A stretch of DNA of 64,000 nucleotides from Alphaproteobacteria bacterium (GCA_009777955.1 WRKW01000002.1:131294-195293), one strand, 5' to 3'. Positions 1 through 9,889 are shown, counted from the first letter of the stretch. The notes: generated by a model from the sequence alone, not told the origin. Numbers and translations are program-made.

Positions 1-1
1 C

Positions 2-1237
2 GAACGTGGCACGCAAAATATCGGTATCCGGGTCGGGCTGGTTCCACGTTCTGAACGCAGAATGTCTGATAAAATCCTGGTTCAGAAAATACTGCCAAAG
101 CTTTCGGACATTCCCGGGGTAGAAATACAAATAACAGCCGGTATCCGCATGCCGGGCAGCGGCGGGGATCTGGTATTGAATGTAATTGGTCTGGACGATA
201 CGCAACGTTCAGAATATGCCGTGCAAATAATTGATATATTGAATAAGATACCGGAAATACAATCCGCAACTTTGGCAGCCGGTGAACCGGGCATAGAACT
301 TATGTTCGTACCGGATTCATCAAAGATGAAGTATTGGGGGGTACAAAACCAGACTGCGGCTGTTGCATTGCGTACCGCCCTGTATGGAAATGACTCTTTT
401 CATTACAAAGAATACGGTAATGAATTCCCTATAATAATTGAAATTGGACGGGATTATAAAACACGATCTATGTTTGAATCCGTATTCGTCCCCACCCCAA
501 AAGGACTGGTGGCGTTATCTGAATTGGGAACCGTCGAATATGGTCTTGCATCGACAGATATAAAGCGCGTGGACAAACAGCGTATTACCGAAATAAATAT
601 AGACATTGGTAAATCTACAATCGGGCCGGTACAGACAAAAATCGAAACTGAGTTAAAACAACTGGATTTTGCGCCGGGCTATGGTGCCGTATTTGGCGGA
701 ATGTCTGAAATTCAAAGTGAAACGACGGGTGAAATTTCCGCGGCATTTCTGCTTGCGATAATTCTTACCTATATGCTTCTTGCGGCTATTTTGAATTCTC
801 TGCTTCACCCATTTACGGTTGCAACATCGATATTATTTTCGTTCGCCGGGGTGTTTATCATGCTGTTCCTTACAGGGGCCAGTATAAACATAGCAGCGAT
901 GCTTTCGATTGTCATGCTTGTTGGGCTGACCGTTAATAACAATATTCTGGTGTTGGAACCGACCATAGTAAGAATATCAAAGGGTGAATCAATGGCCAAA
1001 GCCCTGTGGGATGAATTTGTCGATAAGAAAAGGATGTTAATGATGACAACGATTGCGGTTGTCGCGGGCATGGTGCCACAGCTATGGTCTGCGGACGGCG
1101 CAAAAATGTCGATGGGTGCGGTAATTATCGGCGGTATGGTCGCATCATTATTCTGGACATTTGCCATGACCCCCGCAATATTCACAGCTATGGAAAACCT
1201 GCGTATGAAATACACCAACCCACCCCGTCGCCCATAG
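2..1237 (+). CDS. RND efflux transporter, C-terminal part (5' end outside window)
   Basis: The frame is open from the first bases of the window, so this is the C-terminal part of a larger protein; the first internal Met is at 62. It resembles the inner-membrane proton-driven pump of the AcrB/CusA (RND) superfamily. Visible are the end of a periplasmic porter domain (about the first 220 residues) and then hydrophobic helices, including the segment GLTVNNNILVLE, which matches the conserved helix that reads GIVVNNAIVLVD in relatives. RND pumps normally work with a periplasmic adaptor and an outer-membrane channel, neither of which is visible here. The protein ends with a short polar tail. Substrate cannot be inferred. 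Family assignment is confident; HAE-type versus heavy-metal type is not resolved. Confidence 0.85.
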   Translation, partial: ERGTQNIGIRVGLVPRSERRMSDKILVQKILPKLSDIPGVEIQITAGIRMPGSGGDLVLNVIGLDDTQRSEYAVQIIDILNKIPEIQSATLAAGEPGIELMFVPDSSKMKYWGVQNQTAAVALRTALYGNDSFHYKEYGNEFPIIIEIGRDYKTRSMFESVFVPTPKGLVALSELGTVEYGLASTDIKRVDKQRITEINIDIGKSTIGPVQTKIETELKQLDFAPGYGAVFGGMSEIQSETTGEISAAFLLAIILTYMLLAAILNSLLHPFTVATSILFSFAGVFIMLFLTGASINIAAMLSIVMLVGLTVNNNILVLEPTIVRISKGESMAKALWDEFVDKKRMLMMTTIAVVAGMVPQLWSADGAKMSMGAVIIGGMVASLFWTFAMTPAIFTAMENLRMKYTNPPRRP

Positions 1238-1353
1238 CATGAATTGGGGTGTGTCTTCTCGGAAGGCGGAAATTCCTTGTATAAAAAGCTATTCACGGGC
1301 AAAACCCGTGAATATTGCATTTCCTAATAAACATATAATTACCATTATTTCGG

Positions 1354-1382
1354 TTGCGGGTGATTGGTAAAATTGCTATGCT
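1354..1382 (+). promoter_or_regulatory. dnaE promoter, leaderless type
   Basis: TTGCGG at 1354-1359, a 17-bp spacer, then TATGCT at 1377-1382. Only 6 bp separate the -10 box from the dnaE ATG at 1389, so the expected transcription start falls on or next to the start codon. No Shine-Dalgarno sequence precedes the ATG. Confidence 0.55.
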
Positions 1383-1388
1383 CTGGGT

Positions 1389-4300
1389 ATGAATCCGCAA
1401 TTCGTACATCTTCGAGTGCATACCAAATACTCTATCGGAGAGGGAACGCTATACATTGACGCAAATTCAAAAAAAGACCCAAATCGCGTCACTCTTTTGA
1501 AATTGTGTAAAAAATACGGAATGCCAGCCGCCGCCGTAACAGATACCAATCTGATGAGTGGTACTGCCGAATTTTCTGATTCTGCCGCAAATGCGGGTAT
1601 ACAACCCATCATAGGCATTACAGCTACTTTGAACCATCATGCTGGCGCGGATCCAAAAATTCTGCGCACTGATCAATTGTCACAAATAGTTCTGTTGGCT
1701 CAAAACTCTATCGGGTGGGGTAATCTGTGCCGATTGAATTCCAAGATGTATATGCGGCGTGATAATTCACATCTTGGCCCCCATATAACCTGGGATGAGC
1801 TGAATATGCATGCCGGGGGCATCATCTGCCTGTCCGGCGCACATACCGGACCGATCGGGCTTGCAATCCTTAACTCCCAAGATAATCTGGCGCGCGATTT
1901 TGCAGAAAAATTACACGGTATTTTTGGCGACAGATTTTATATGGAAATCCAGCGTCATGGATTGGAAGCGCAATTAAAAACGGAATCTGCATTTCTGGAA
2001 ATCGCCGAAAAGCAAAATATACCGATTGTCGCAACAAACGACGTATGTTTCGCCACGCCCGAAGATTACGAGGCCGAAGATGCCCTGGCCTGTGTATTAC
2101 AGCAAACCAAAGTCATAGATCCGGAACGCAAACGCAAAAATTCCGAACAATATTTCAAATCGCCGTCCGAAATGGTGGACGCATTTTCAGATTTGCCCGA
2201 AGCCATACAGAACACAATTGTCATCGCCCGACGCTGTGCATTCAAAGTCGACACCAGATCCAAACCCTTGCTTCCGAAATTCGGCAATGATTTTGATACA
2301 GAATGTAAAATGCTGCGGGATGATTCGCGCGCCGGGCTGATCCGTCGAATGACAGCGAACAAAATCCCAGATGCCGAACAAAAGCAATATTTCGACCAGA
2401 TGGAATTTGAATGCGATGTAATTATCAAAATGGGTTTTCCAGGATACTTTCTTATTGTTGCGGATTATATAAATTGGTGTAAAGACAACGGCATTCTGGT
2501 CGGGCCGGGGCGCGGATCCGGTGCCGGCTCTGTCGTTGCGTGGGCACTGGGTATAACAAACGTCAATCCGTTGGAATACGGATTACTGTTTGAAAGATTC
2601 CTTAACCCGGATCGCGTATCCATGCCGGATTTTGATATAGATTTTGAACCCGCGGGTCTGGAACGTGTCGCAAATTATATCTGCGAGAAATACGGTCACG
2701 ATCACATTTGCCGCATCATCACATTTGGCAGTTTGCAGGCTCGCGGTGCGATACGCGACATAGGCCGTGTTTACGGTATGCCCTATTCCAAAACCGACAG
2801 GTTTGCAAAGCTTATCCCAGCAGATGCAAAAAAAATTGCCGATGCGGTACAGAAATCCAGCGACATCCAAGAATTGCTAGAAGGCGATGCCGATCTTAAA
2901 AAAGTAATCGATGTATCGATGGAAATCGAAGGGGCATATCGTAATCTGGGTCAACATGCGTGTGGATTCGTCATTGGTGACCGGCCAACCGTCGATGTGG
3001 CACCCGTGTACCGCGATCCATCTAATGAAATGCCCAGCTGCCAGTTTGACGGGCATTATCTTGAATCTGTCGGTCTTATCAAATTCGACTTTCTTGGTCT
3101 TGAAACGCTTGCCATTTTGAAATATGCCACAAAAATGATAAAAGAAAACCATGGTGTTAATATAGATCTTGATTCAATTCCTTTGGATGATGAGAAAACT
3201 TTTCAACTTTGGCGCGCGGGCAAATCCATAGGGATATTCCAATATGAAGCCCCCTTTGTACAGCAAACCCTTAAAAAAATGCAACCCACGTCATTTGCCA
3301 ATATTGTCGCGCTTAATGCCCTTAATCGACCGGGGCCAATCCAGTACATACCACAATATATCGCGCGCATGCATGGCGAAGAGGAAGTAAAATACCCACA
3401 TCCAAAAGCAGAAGCAATCCTTAAAGAAACGTATGGCATTATCGTATATCAGGAACAGGTCATGCAATTGTCGCGCGCTTTGGCCGGATTTACCCGCGGT
3501 GAATCCGATAGTGTCCGCAAAGCCATGGGTAAAAAGATAAAAGCCGTGTTGGACGAACTGGAACCGAAGTTTTATGACGGATGCGATCGCGAACAAACCC
3601 TGTCACGTCCGGATGCAGAAAATCTTTGGGCACAGTTCATAAAATTCGCGGAATATGCATTCAATAAATCCCATTCGGTCGCATATTCGATTATCGCCAA
3701 CCAATGTGCTTATTTGAAAGCAAACTATCCGGCCGAATATATCGCCGCATCATTGTCGTCTGAACTTAATGATTCCGATCAACTTATTTCCTTTATCGAC
3801 GATGCCAAGATTAATTTCAATATTGAAATAATACCCCCGGATATTAATAATTCCGGTTCTTTGTTTACCGTTCAATCCGGCAAGATAGTTTTCGCGCTGG
3901 CCGCGATAAAAGGTGTCGGAACCGCCGCAACCGACCAGATAGTCACAGAACGCAAAACGAATGGAAAGTTTAAAAATATTACAGATTTTGCGAAACGTTG
4001 CGCACCGTTTATCAACAAGCGTATCTTGGAATCATTTGCAAAAGTCGGTGTGTTCGACAGTCTTGCCCCAAATCGCGCGCAAATATTCATGAATGCTGAC
4101 CTGATTATGAGTTTTGCATCCAAATCCAAAGATTCGGCGCAATCATTATCACTGTTCGAAGATACTTCCGAAAACGATGTTGCGGACAATCGGCTACAAC
4201 AAAATATGCTGAAAACCACTCCCTGGACTTTTGGTGAACAATTGGCAAACGAACATTCTGTTCTTGGGTTTTATATATCGGCTCATCCTATTGACCAGTA

Positions 4301-4838
4301 TAAAAATCTGATAAAGCAATCACGTTTGACAACCAGTGAAACGCTTTTAAATGCCCGCGACCGACAAAATATCCAGATCGCCGCCAGCGTAAATGGATTC
4401 AACCGACGTACAACCAAAACTGGGAAACAAATGATGTCCATAAGCGCGTCTGACAGCGTGGGAAATATTGACGCTGTGGTATTCGGGGATTCCATCGGAT
4501 CGATTGCAAATGTCTTACAGAATGAAAGCTTGGTTCTGATTTCCGGCCGCGCATCGGTGCGCGACGAATCCGTGTCATTATTTGTCGACGGGGTACAGCC
4601 TCTGTCGCAATGGATCGCGGGCGTGGCACAGGCATTGACACTGGAAGTATCAAAACAAGAATCTCTTGCCGATGTAAAGCAAATTTTGGATGGTATGAAA
4701 CCAGGTGTCACCAAAGTCATTATTAATATTCATAATGCAGATAAATTCACAACAATTGCCCTGCCCCATAAAATCACTTTATCTCCGACAGTCATAGTCG
4801 ACCTTGGCGCGATTGGCGTAAAAGCAGCGATAGAATAA
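1389..4838 (+). CDS. dnaE: DNA polymerase III alpha subunit
   Basis: Replicative polymerase of 1149 aa, the usual length for DnaE. The N-terminal PHP domain starts with FVHLRVHTKYS. The catalytic palm carries PDFDIDF at residues 413-419 (acidic pair D414 and D416 or D418) and a later IKFDFLGLETL segment that holds the third acid, matching KFDFLGL in other DnaE proteins. A helix-hairpin-helix region and a C-terminal OB fold (around NGFNRRTTKTGKQMMSI) follow. The ATG at 1389 is the only sensible start: an ATG 12 bp upstream runs into a stop at once, and the -10 box is 6 bp away. It is the first gene of a tight co-directional run with the repeat protein (10-bp gap) and rsmH. Confidence 0.97.
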   Translation: MNPQFVHLRVHTKYSIGEGTLYIDANSKKDPNRVTLLKLCKKYGMPAAAVTDTNLMSGTAEFSDSAANAGIQPIIGITATLNHHAGADPKILRTDQLSQIVLLAQNSIGWGNLCRLNSKMYMRRDNSHLGPHITWDELNMHAGGIICLSGAHTGPIGLAILNSQDNLARDFAEKLHGIFGDRFYMEIQRHGLEAQLKTESAFLEIAEKQNIPIVATNDVCFATPEDYEAEDALACVLQQTKVIDPERKRKNSEQYFKSPSEMVDAFSDLPEAIQNTIVIARRCAFKVDTRSKPLLPKFGNDFDTECKMLRDDSRAGLIRRMTANKIPDAEQKQYFDQMEFECDVIIKMGFPGYFLIVADYINWCKDNGILVGPGRGSGAGSVVAWALGITNVNPLEYGLLFERFLNPDRVSMPDFDIDFEPAGLERVANYICEKYGHDHICRIITFGSLQARGAIRDIGRVYGMPYSKTDRFAKLIPADAKKIADAVQKSSDIQELLEGDADLKKVIDVSMEIEGAYRNLGQHACGFVIGDRPTVDVAPVYRDPSNEMPSCQFDGHYLESVGLIKFDFLGLETLAILKYATKMIKENHGVNIDLDSIPLDDEKTFQLWRAGKSIGIFQYEAPFVQQTLKKMQPTSFANIVALNALNRPGPIQYIPQYIARMHGEEEVKYPHPKAEAILKETYGIIVYQEQVMQLSRALAGFTRGESDSVRKAMGKKIKAVLDELEPKFYDGCDREQTLSRPDAENLWAQFIKFAEYAFNKSHSVAYSIIANQCAYLKANYPAEYIAASLSSELNDSDQLISFIDDAKINFNIEIIPPDINNSGSLFTVQSGKIVFALAAIKGVGTAATDQIVTERKTNGKFKNITDFAKRCAPFINKRILESFAKVGVFDSLAPNRAQIFMNADLIMSFASKSKDSAQSLSLFEDTSENDVADNRLQQNMLKTTPWTFGEQLANEHSVLGFYISAHPIDQYKNLIKQSRLTTSETLLNARDRQNIQIAASVNGFNRRTTKTGKQMMSISASDSVGNIDAVVFGDSIGSIANVLQNESLVLISGRASVRDESVSLFVDGVQPLSQWIAGVAQALTLEVSKQESLADVKQILDGMKPGVTKVIINIHNADKFTTIALPHKITLSPTVIVDLGAIGVKAAIE

Positions 4839-4848
4839 AGAATTTGAT

Positions 4849-6996
4849 ATGAAACCCGATAGAAATCTTTGGAAATCCTTTCATTTGTGGACTTTGTTGA
4901 CACTGGGTCTGATGATGGGTGGCAAGGCCGCCGGACAGACAAAAGACGATAAATTGCCCCAGGAAAAAATCCGCGTCACGGACGATCGACCACTGACACG
5001 TATTGATACGTTGGGCATTAATATTCACCCGGGTCCCGAACTTGCCGGTCAGTTTATCGCAAAAGATATGGCTCTCTTAATCAATAAATCATTGGAAGAA
5101 AACTATAAATCAGAAGTTTTGCGTCACGAATGGAATCATTATAAAAACTATATGTTCGGCAGCAATTTACACAGAAAATCTATTGAGGATGCAATTTGGT
5201 TGGCATTTCTGGATGAACTGACAAGTTTTATAGTGGATGACGATTCAATAACTTCTTATTTAATATCACGGGATAAACCAAACCAACAAAAACGAAACTT
5301 GCTTTTGGAAAAAATAGAATCCGCAACAGCAGAATTACTTTCCAGCACAGGATATATAAATGGTTTTGCCTTACTGGCCGAACAGCGTTATGATACCAAC
5401 CCGGATTTGGATCACTTAGATGATTACAAGCACCATACGGATTCAATCCAGAACGATATGCTTGTATGTTATGTTGACGACATGGAAATAGACTTTAAAA
5501 GATTCCTTGCCGGGGAAGATATCTTAAAAATCAAAGATTCTATTTTGAATACTGTATATTTCAAAAGTATGACAGATCATTTTAATGATTACGATCTGAA
5601 TTATGCTCAAAATACCAATCTCAAAGGATTGTTCTCTCCGGCCTTGAAAATGGAATATATAATCGGGCTATCGAAATTGGGTTCTCTTGATTTGTCCAAA
5701 TCTGCCATCGACCATGTAAGTATTCAAAAAAACATCCGTATGCCACAGAATACGAAATTCCCAGAAAGTATGATTGATATGAAACTTAAGGACATAAAAT
5801 TTTCCGATTGGGATCTTTTGGACTTGTCAAGCTATATAAGATTAATCAGCATTGAACTCGATAACACGATACCGTGGAAAAAAATTATATTGCCGGATGG
5901 ATTAGCACTGATAAATATTAAGAATATGGATTGGACAGGTACGGATACTTTGGACTTGTCAAAATATAAAGAATTAGTAACTTTGAAGCTTGCCGACATA
6001 GAAGATTGTTTAAAGTTTATAAAATTACCAGAAAATATCCATAACCTGGTTATTGAAGATCAAAAAGCGGAAATAGTTGTAGACATCTCGTTATTAAAAG
6101 AGTCGCCGAGAGAACTGAAAATTCCAAACGGTGTGAAAATAATCAGCAACAAGGAATACGTTTATGACTTGAATGACGGCCATGCTACGGAATCTCAAAG
6201 TTTAGATGCAAAAAACATCAGAAATATAACGACAATGGGTTCGATAGATCTGTCACAACACACTGCCACGGATGTGAATTTTAAAAATGACACTTATTAT
6301 GCAAAGAACATAAAATTTCCAAAAAACGTTCAAACACTATTGATTTCAAATGTAACATTACCAAACCTGGATGTTTTGGATTTGTCTAATTATGATAGTT
6401 TAACATATGTTGATTTGCACGAAACCGTGTTATCAAGAATTATGTTACCGGACAGTTTAAGAATTCTTTCATTTGCCAAAGCTGGTTTAACTGATGTTGA
6501 CATTTTGGATTTGTCGAAATACAAAAATTTAAAAATACTGCAATTTTTTGATATGGTAAATACGCCAAGGACTATCAAGCTACCACAGAGTCTTATCAGC
6601 TTATCAATTGCAAACTCAAGAATAGAAGCCATCAATCTTTCGTTACTACCAGATAGTTTGAACGATCTTTCACTTGCCGATGTGGATTTGACAGGTATGG
6701 ACATTTTGGATTTATCAAGATACAAAAGTCTAAAAGATCTTACGCTATATGATGTTAAAAATGCACCAACTATCAGGCTACCAGAAAATCTTATAAATTT
6801 GTTCATCGAAAACGCAGAAATCGAAGCTTTGGACTTGTCATTATTGAAAAAAATTCCGAAACATATCCCGGACAATATTAAAATAATAGGTCTGCCAGAT
6901 GATAAAAAACAATTTGAAAAAGCGTCGGAATTGGTGGAACAAAAGAAAAAAAGGAAACCGCGAAAGCTGAATATCATCCCAAGAAAGCAAAAGTAA
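4849..6996 (+). CDS. Exported LRR-like repeat protein with HEWNH metalloprotease motif
   Basis: 715 aa, no recognised family. The N terminus (basic start, then hydrophobic LWTLLTLGLMMGG) looks like a signal peptide. Residues 93-97 read HEWNH, which fits the HExxH zinc-peptidase signature, and an acidic LDELTSF follows about 26 residues later (E123), a possible third ligand. From about residue 260 to 690 a repeat of the type LDLSKYKNLK...LP..L..L.I recurs many times and resembles a leucine-rich repeat solenoid. The C-terminal tail is strongly basic (KKKRKPRKLNIIPRKQK). It lies 10 bp after dnaE and 3 bp before rsmH, so it is probably cotranscribed with them. Peptidase function is an inference from one motif; the repeat part could bind protein or glycan. 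Confidence 0.75.
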   Translation: MKPDRNLWKSFHLWTLLTLGLMMGGKAAGQTKDDKLPQEKIRVTDDRPLTRIDTLGINIHPGPELAGQFIAKDMALLINKSLEENYKSEVLRHEWNHYKNYMFGSNLHRKSIEDAIWLAFLDELTSFIVDDDSITSYLISRDKPNQQKRNLLLEKIESATAELLSSTGYINGFALLAEQRYDTNPDLDHLDDYKHHTDSIQNDMLVCYVDDMEIDFKRFLAGEDILKIKDSILNTVYFKSMTDHFNDYDLNYAQNTNLKGLFSPALKMEYIIGLSKLGSLDLSKSAIDHVSIQKNIRMPQNTKFPESMIDMKLKDIKFSDWDLLDLSSYIRLISIELDNTIPWKKIILPDGLALINIKNMDWTGTDTLDLSKYKELVTLKLADIEDCLKFIKLPENIHNLVIEDQKAEIVVDISLLKESPRELKIPNGVKIISNKEYVYDLNDGHATESQSLDAKNIRNITTMGSIDLSQHTATDVNFKNDTYYAKNIKFPKNVQTLLISNVTLPNLDVLDLSNYDSLTYVDLHETVLSRIMLPDSLRILSFAKAGLTDVDILDLSKYKNLKILQFFDMVNTPRTIKLPQSLISLSIANSRIEAINLSLLPDSLNDLSLADVDLTGMDILDLSRYKSLKDLTLYDVKNAPTIRLPENLINLFIENAEIEALDLSLLKKIPKHIPDNIKIIGLPDDKKQFEKASELVEQKKKRKPRKLNIIPRKQK

Positions 6997-6999
6997 TAC

Positions 7000-7848
7000 A
7001 TGAATCATATACCCGTTCTTTTGGATAAAGTCTTGCAGACGCTGGGGGGGCTGGCGGACAAAACCGTCGTCGATTGTACTTTCGGCGCGGGCGGATATTC
7101 GCGCGCATTTCTGGAACACGGCGCAAATGTGATTGCTTTCGATCGTGATCTATCCGTTATACCGACCGCCGACTCTATATCCCACAAATACGGCAATAAG
7201 TTCCGGTTTATAAACACCCCATTTTCGGAAATCACAGGATTATCCGGAAAATACGATGCAATCGTATTTGACCTTGGCGTGTCCAGTATGCAAATCGATA
7301 CAGCGGAACGCGGATTTTCTTTCCGGTTTGATGGGTCGTTGGATATGCGAATGTCACCTATCGGTTTCACCGCGGCGCAATTAATACATAATTCCAACAC
7401 TGATAACCTTGCCCGAATCCTGCGTGAATACGGCGATATAAAGAATGCAAAGGGACTGGCTCAGAAAATAATCGATCGATTACCACAAACTACATTGGAA
7501 TTAAAAAACATTATTGGAAATCCAAAGGATGTTGCGCCGGTATTCCAAGCTTTGCGCATAGCAGTCAATGACGAGCTGGGTGAAATCGAACGCGCTTTGG
7601 CCGCTGTGCCGGATTTATTGGCATCCGGCGGATTTTGCATCTGTGTGACATTTCATTCTTTGGAAGACAGATTGGTTAAAAATACTTTCCGTAAATGGAC
7701 AACGGTACCCGGCGATCCAAAACTTCCGGTCACACCGAACACAACGCCGTCTTTTCGTTTACTTAAAACATTTACCCCATCTGTTACAGAAACAACAGCA
7801 AACCCACGCGCACGTTCCGCGCACTTGCGGGCTATACAGAAAATATGA
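7000..7848 (+). CDS. rsmH: 16S rRNA C1402 N4-methyltransferase
   Basis: RsmH (MraW) methylates N4 of the conserved cytidine in the 16S rRNA P site using SAM. The 282-aa protein has the family hallmarks: the N-terminal HIPVLLDKVL, the SAM loop DCTFGAGGYSRAFL, DLGVSSMQID, then RGFSFRFDGSLDMRM, and CVTFHSLEDRLVK near the C terminus. Length is slightly short but normal for Alphaproteobacteria. In many bacteria rsmH lies in the dcw cluster with mraZ, ftsL and ftsI; here it instead follows dnaE and a secreted repeat protein, 3 bp after the latter. Confidence 0.96.
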   Translation: MNHIPVLLDKVLQTLGGLADKTVVDCTFGAGGYSRAFLEHGANVIAFDRDLSVIPTADSISHKYGNKFRFINTPFSEITGLSGKYDAIVFDLGVSSMQIDTAERGFSFRFDGSLDMRMSPIGFTAAQLIHNSNTDNLARILREYGDIKNAKGLAQKIIDRLPQTTLELKNIIGNPKDVAPVFQALRIAVNDELGEIERALAAVPDLLASGGFCICVTFHSLEDRLVKNTFRKWTTVPGDPKLPVTPNTTPSFRLLKTFTPSVTETTANPRARSAHLRAIQKI

Positions 7849-7849
7849 T

Positions 7850-7878
7850 TTGACCCGCCCCGTAAAAATCGTTATTAT
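7850..7878 (+). promoter_or_regulatory. Promoter of the 7903 gene
   Basis: TTGACC at 7850-7855, 17-bp spacer, TATTAT at 7873-7878. A short leader with the ribosome binding site AAAAGGA precedes the ATG at 7903. Confidence 0.5.
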
Positions 7879-7902
7879 GTATGGACATAAAAGGAAAAAA
7901 TT

Positions 7903-8400
7903 ATGAATAAATATTTATTGACTCTTTGTTCTTTGTTGTTTGTACCGGTCGCCGCACACGCCGTCTGCCCCGTATGCACGATTGCTGTTGGCGCGGGACT
8001 AGAGGGAATGCGTCTTTTGGGTGTCGATGACGTACTGACCGGAATCTGGGCGGGCGGGCTGACCCTATCGCTGGTATTCTGGACTGCAAACTGGATGCAC
8101 AGAAAAGGAATCCAAAACGCAATCTGGTATCTGCTGGACTTCATTGTCTATTATGGATTGCTGGCCAGCGTATATCTTTTGCCCAGTATTACATTCGGTT
8201 CGGAAACCATGTGGGGCATGGATAAGCTTTTGTTGGGAATTATCGTCGGAACAATCGGGTTCTGGATAGGGGCGAAATGGCACGCAAATATAAAAAAGAA
8301 AAACGGTGGAAAATCGTGGTTCAAGCTTCAAAAAGTGGTATGGCCGTTCGGAGCCCTGGTAATTCTGACAGCATTGTTTACCGCGATAATATACTTATAA
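7903..8400 (+). CDS. Small polytopic membrane protein with CPVC motif
   Basis: 165 aa. A signal-like hydrophobic N terminus ending in AHA is followed directly by CPVC, a CxxC pair that would lie at the periplasmic membrane face, and then three or four predicted transmembrane segments. The C terminus has a basic loop (KKKNGGKSWFKLQK) before the last helix. The CxxC suggests a redox or metal site but no known oxidoreductase domain is recognised. A strong SD (AAAAGGA) sits 8 bp before the ATG. The next gene starts 12 bp downstream, so the two are likely one operon and may act together. Confidence 0.8.
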   Translation: MNKYLLTLCSLLFVPVAAHAVCPVCTIAVGAGLEGMRLLGVDDVLTGIWAGGLTLSLVFWTANWMHRKGIQNAIWYLLDFIVYYGLLASVYLLPSITFGSETMWGMDKLLLGIIVGTIGFWIGAKWHANIKKKNGGKSWFKLQKVVWPFGALVILTALFTAIIYL

Positions 8401-8412
8401 AAAGGAATAAAT

Positions 8413-9036
8413 ATGGTCAAAGAAAAAAAACTCTCCCTTGAACAATTGATTGAAAAAACCGATGCGGCAAAGAAAGCAAATCCGTTGGATTTATCATCGG
8501 ATCAGGATTTGACAATAGCATTGATGAACCTTACATCATTGGAAGAGCATTTCTTTTTCTCGGGTGGCAAGACCGGCAAAACGGGGTTTTATGACCTAAT
8601 AAACATCGTGCGCGAAATGCGCAAAGAACTTATGGATCGCGTCGTAAAAAAATCCGGCGGAGACCATGGCGAAGTATGGTGCATATCAAAGCACTTGCTG
8701 GCGGCTTCGATGCGTCTTATGGAAGTTGGAACCAAGGCACTGGGTGCGGGTAAAAAAGAAGATGCATATAACATGTTCAACAAGGCTTATGAACTTTATT
8801 CCTTATTCTGGGGAATAAATATGGATCTGATAGATCTGACTGGAACACAGAAAGTCGGCGATAAATTACCGCATGGGCTTGATATATGGGTAAATGATGT
8901 AAAGACCGACCGCAAAACGGAAAAATCCACCCCTGTGGTTGCAACGGCTTCTAAATCAAAGCAAGCGGAAAATAAAAGCGTGACATCCCGCCTTGGCGCA
9001 TGGGTTAAAAATGCAGTAAATTGCTGTCTTGAATGA
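8413..9036 (+). CDS. Conserved cytoplasmic protein, partner of the CPVC membrane protein
   Basis: 207 aa, mostly helical, no signal peptide or membrane segment. The first 150 residues look like a compact conserved domain (SDQDLTIALMNLTSLEEHFFF, EVWCISKHLLAASMRLMEVG, AYNMFNKAYELYSLFWG); the last 55 are polar and low-complexity. I do not assign a function. It follows the CPVC membrane protein by 12 bp with an SD (AAAAGGA), so the pair is probably translated from one mRNA. Confidence 0.75.
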   Translation: MVKEKKLSLEQLIEKTDAAKKANPLDLSSDQDLTIALMNLTSLEEHFFFSGGKTGKTGFYDLINIVREMRKELMDRVVKKSGGDHGEVWCISKHLLAASMRLMEVGTKALGAGKKEDAYNMFNKAYELYSLFWGINMDLIDLTGTQKVGDKLPHGLDIWVNDVKTDRKTEKSTPVVATASKSKQAENKSVTSRLGAWVKNAVNCCLE

Positions 9037-9141
9037 TAAGCTGAAAGTATATCTCTTTCAAAATAAGTTTAATCTGTTTCAGAACCGGTATATAAAGTCC
9101 CGTAAGATATTCTTACGCCTTGTATATCGCCGTTTAATTCT

Positions 9142-9780
9142 CTACCACTTATACGCCATTCCGGCATAAAATTGCCACGCGTTCGCGCGTGTATAATGAT
9201 TATCACCCAAATCATCGCGTGCCCGGACAGTGCCGAAATTTCGCCACCTGAATCCCAGATCGACATTTACATATTCGTTAAGGATAAATTCAAGTCCTGT
9301 GGAAAATTGGTATGCGAATGCCGGATCAGAGCCGGAATAATTCGAACCACCCGGCAAGTCATACTTCACAGAAGAACCCACAACACCGACCCCAATACCA
9401 AGATATGGCACGGCTTTGAAATATTCTGCCCCATTCCAATAAAAATTTCCCAGTACAGCGGCAGATCTGAATTTATCGGTTTCGTTGCGTTTAAGGGCTT
9501 CGGCATCCGCAGTCATATAGTCCAGCTCTAATTCCAACCGCATATTGTCATTGAACCTGTTTCCAAGTATTAAACCATACCCAAGCGGATAAGCCCATCG
9601 GGAATGGCCATAATTTTTATCGTTATACACCCCATCGGTTTTCAGTCTTGTCCCCATGCTTTTGGATAAACGCAATCCCATATAGGTATAATCGGGTATG
9701 AATGTTTCTGTTTTTTTATTTTCTGCCATCGCCACACATGGTGCAATCAATGCAAGAACCACTATTGATACTTTTTTCAT
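9142..9780 (-). CDS. Outer-membrane beta-barrel protein (OmpA-like porin fold)
   Basis: 212 aa with a clear signal peptide (MKKVSIVVLALIAPCVAMA). The mature part has alternating aromatic and hydrophobic strands typical of an eight-stranded outer-membrane barrel, such as MRLELELDYMTADAE, YVNVDLGFRWRNFG and a C-terminal strand WQFYAGMAYKW ending in an aromatic residue, as the BAM machinery prefers. The start at 9780 is chosen over one 42 bp upstream because it has the SD AGGGGAG just before it and begins the signal peptide. Likely a structural or adhesive surface protein; no enzyme motif. Confidence 0.85.
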   Translation of the reverse strand: MKKVSIVVLALIAPCVAMAENKKTETFIPDYTYMGLRLSKSMGTRLKTDGVYNDKNYGHSRWAYPLGYGLILGNRFNDNMRLELELDYMTADAEALKRNETDKFRSAAVLGNFYWNGAEYFKAVPYLGIGVGVVGSSVKYDLPGGSNYSGSDPAFAYQFSTGLEFILNEYVNVDLGFRWRNFGTVRARDDLGDNHYTRANAWQFYAGMAYKW

Positions 9781-9803
9781 AATACTCCCCTTTGTTTGAT
9801 ACC

Positions 9804-9832
9804 ATGATAATTTATATCCCAATTTCTGGCAA
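9804..9832 (-). promoter_or_regulatory. Promoter of the outer-membrane barrel gene
   Basis: On the minus strand: TTGCCA, a 17-bp spacer, TATCAT, then a short leader with the SD AGGGGAG before the ATG at 9780. The TTGC -35 box recurs at several promoters in this window. Confidence 0.55.
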
Positions 9833-9889
9833 GGAATTTATTTTTTTCTTGATTTTCCCGAAAGTATTGTTTAAGATTATCGGGCTTTG

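Noticed and set aside
805..1320. 171-codon frame on the minus strand
   Set aside because: It is antisense to the RND pump gene, which has clear family motifs; no promoter or SD.
9101..9117. CGTAAGA-TAT-TCTTACG hairpin between two convergent genes
   Set aside because: Seven-base stem without T runs on either side; too weak to call a terminator.
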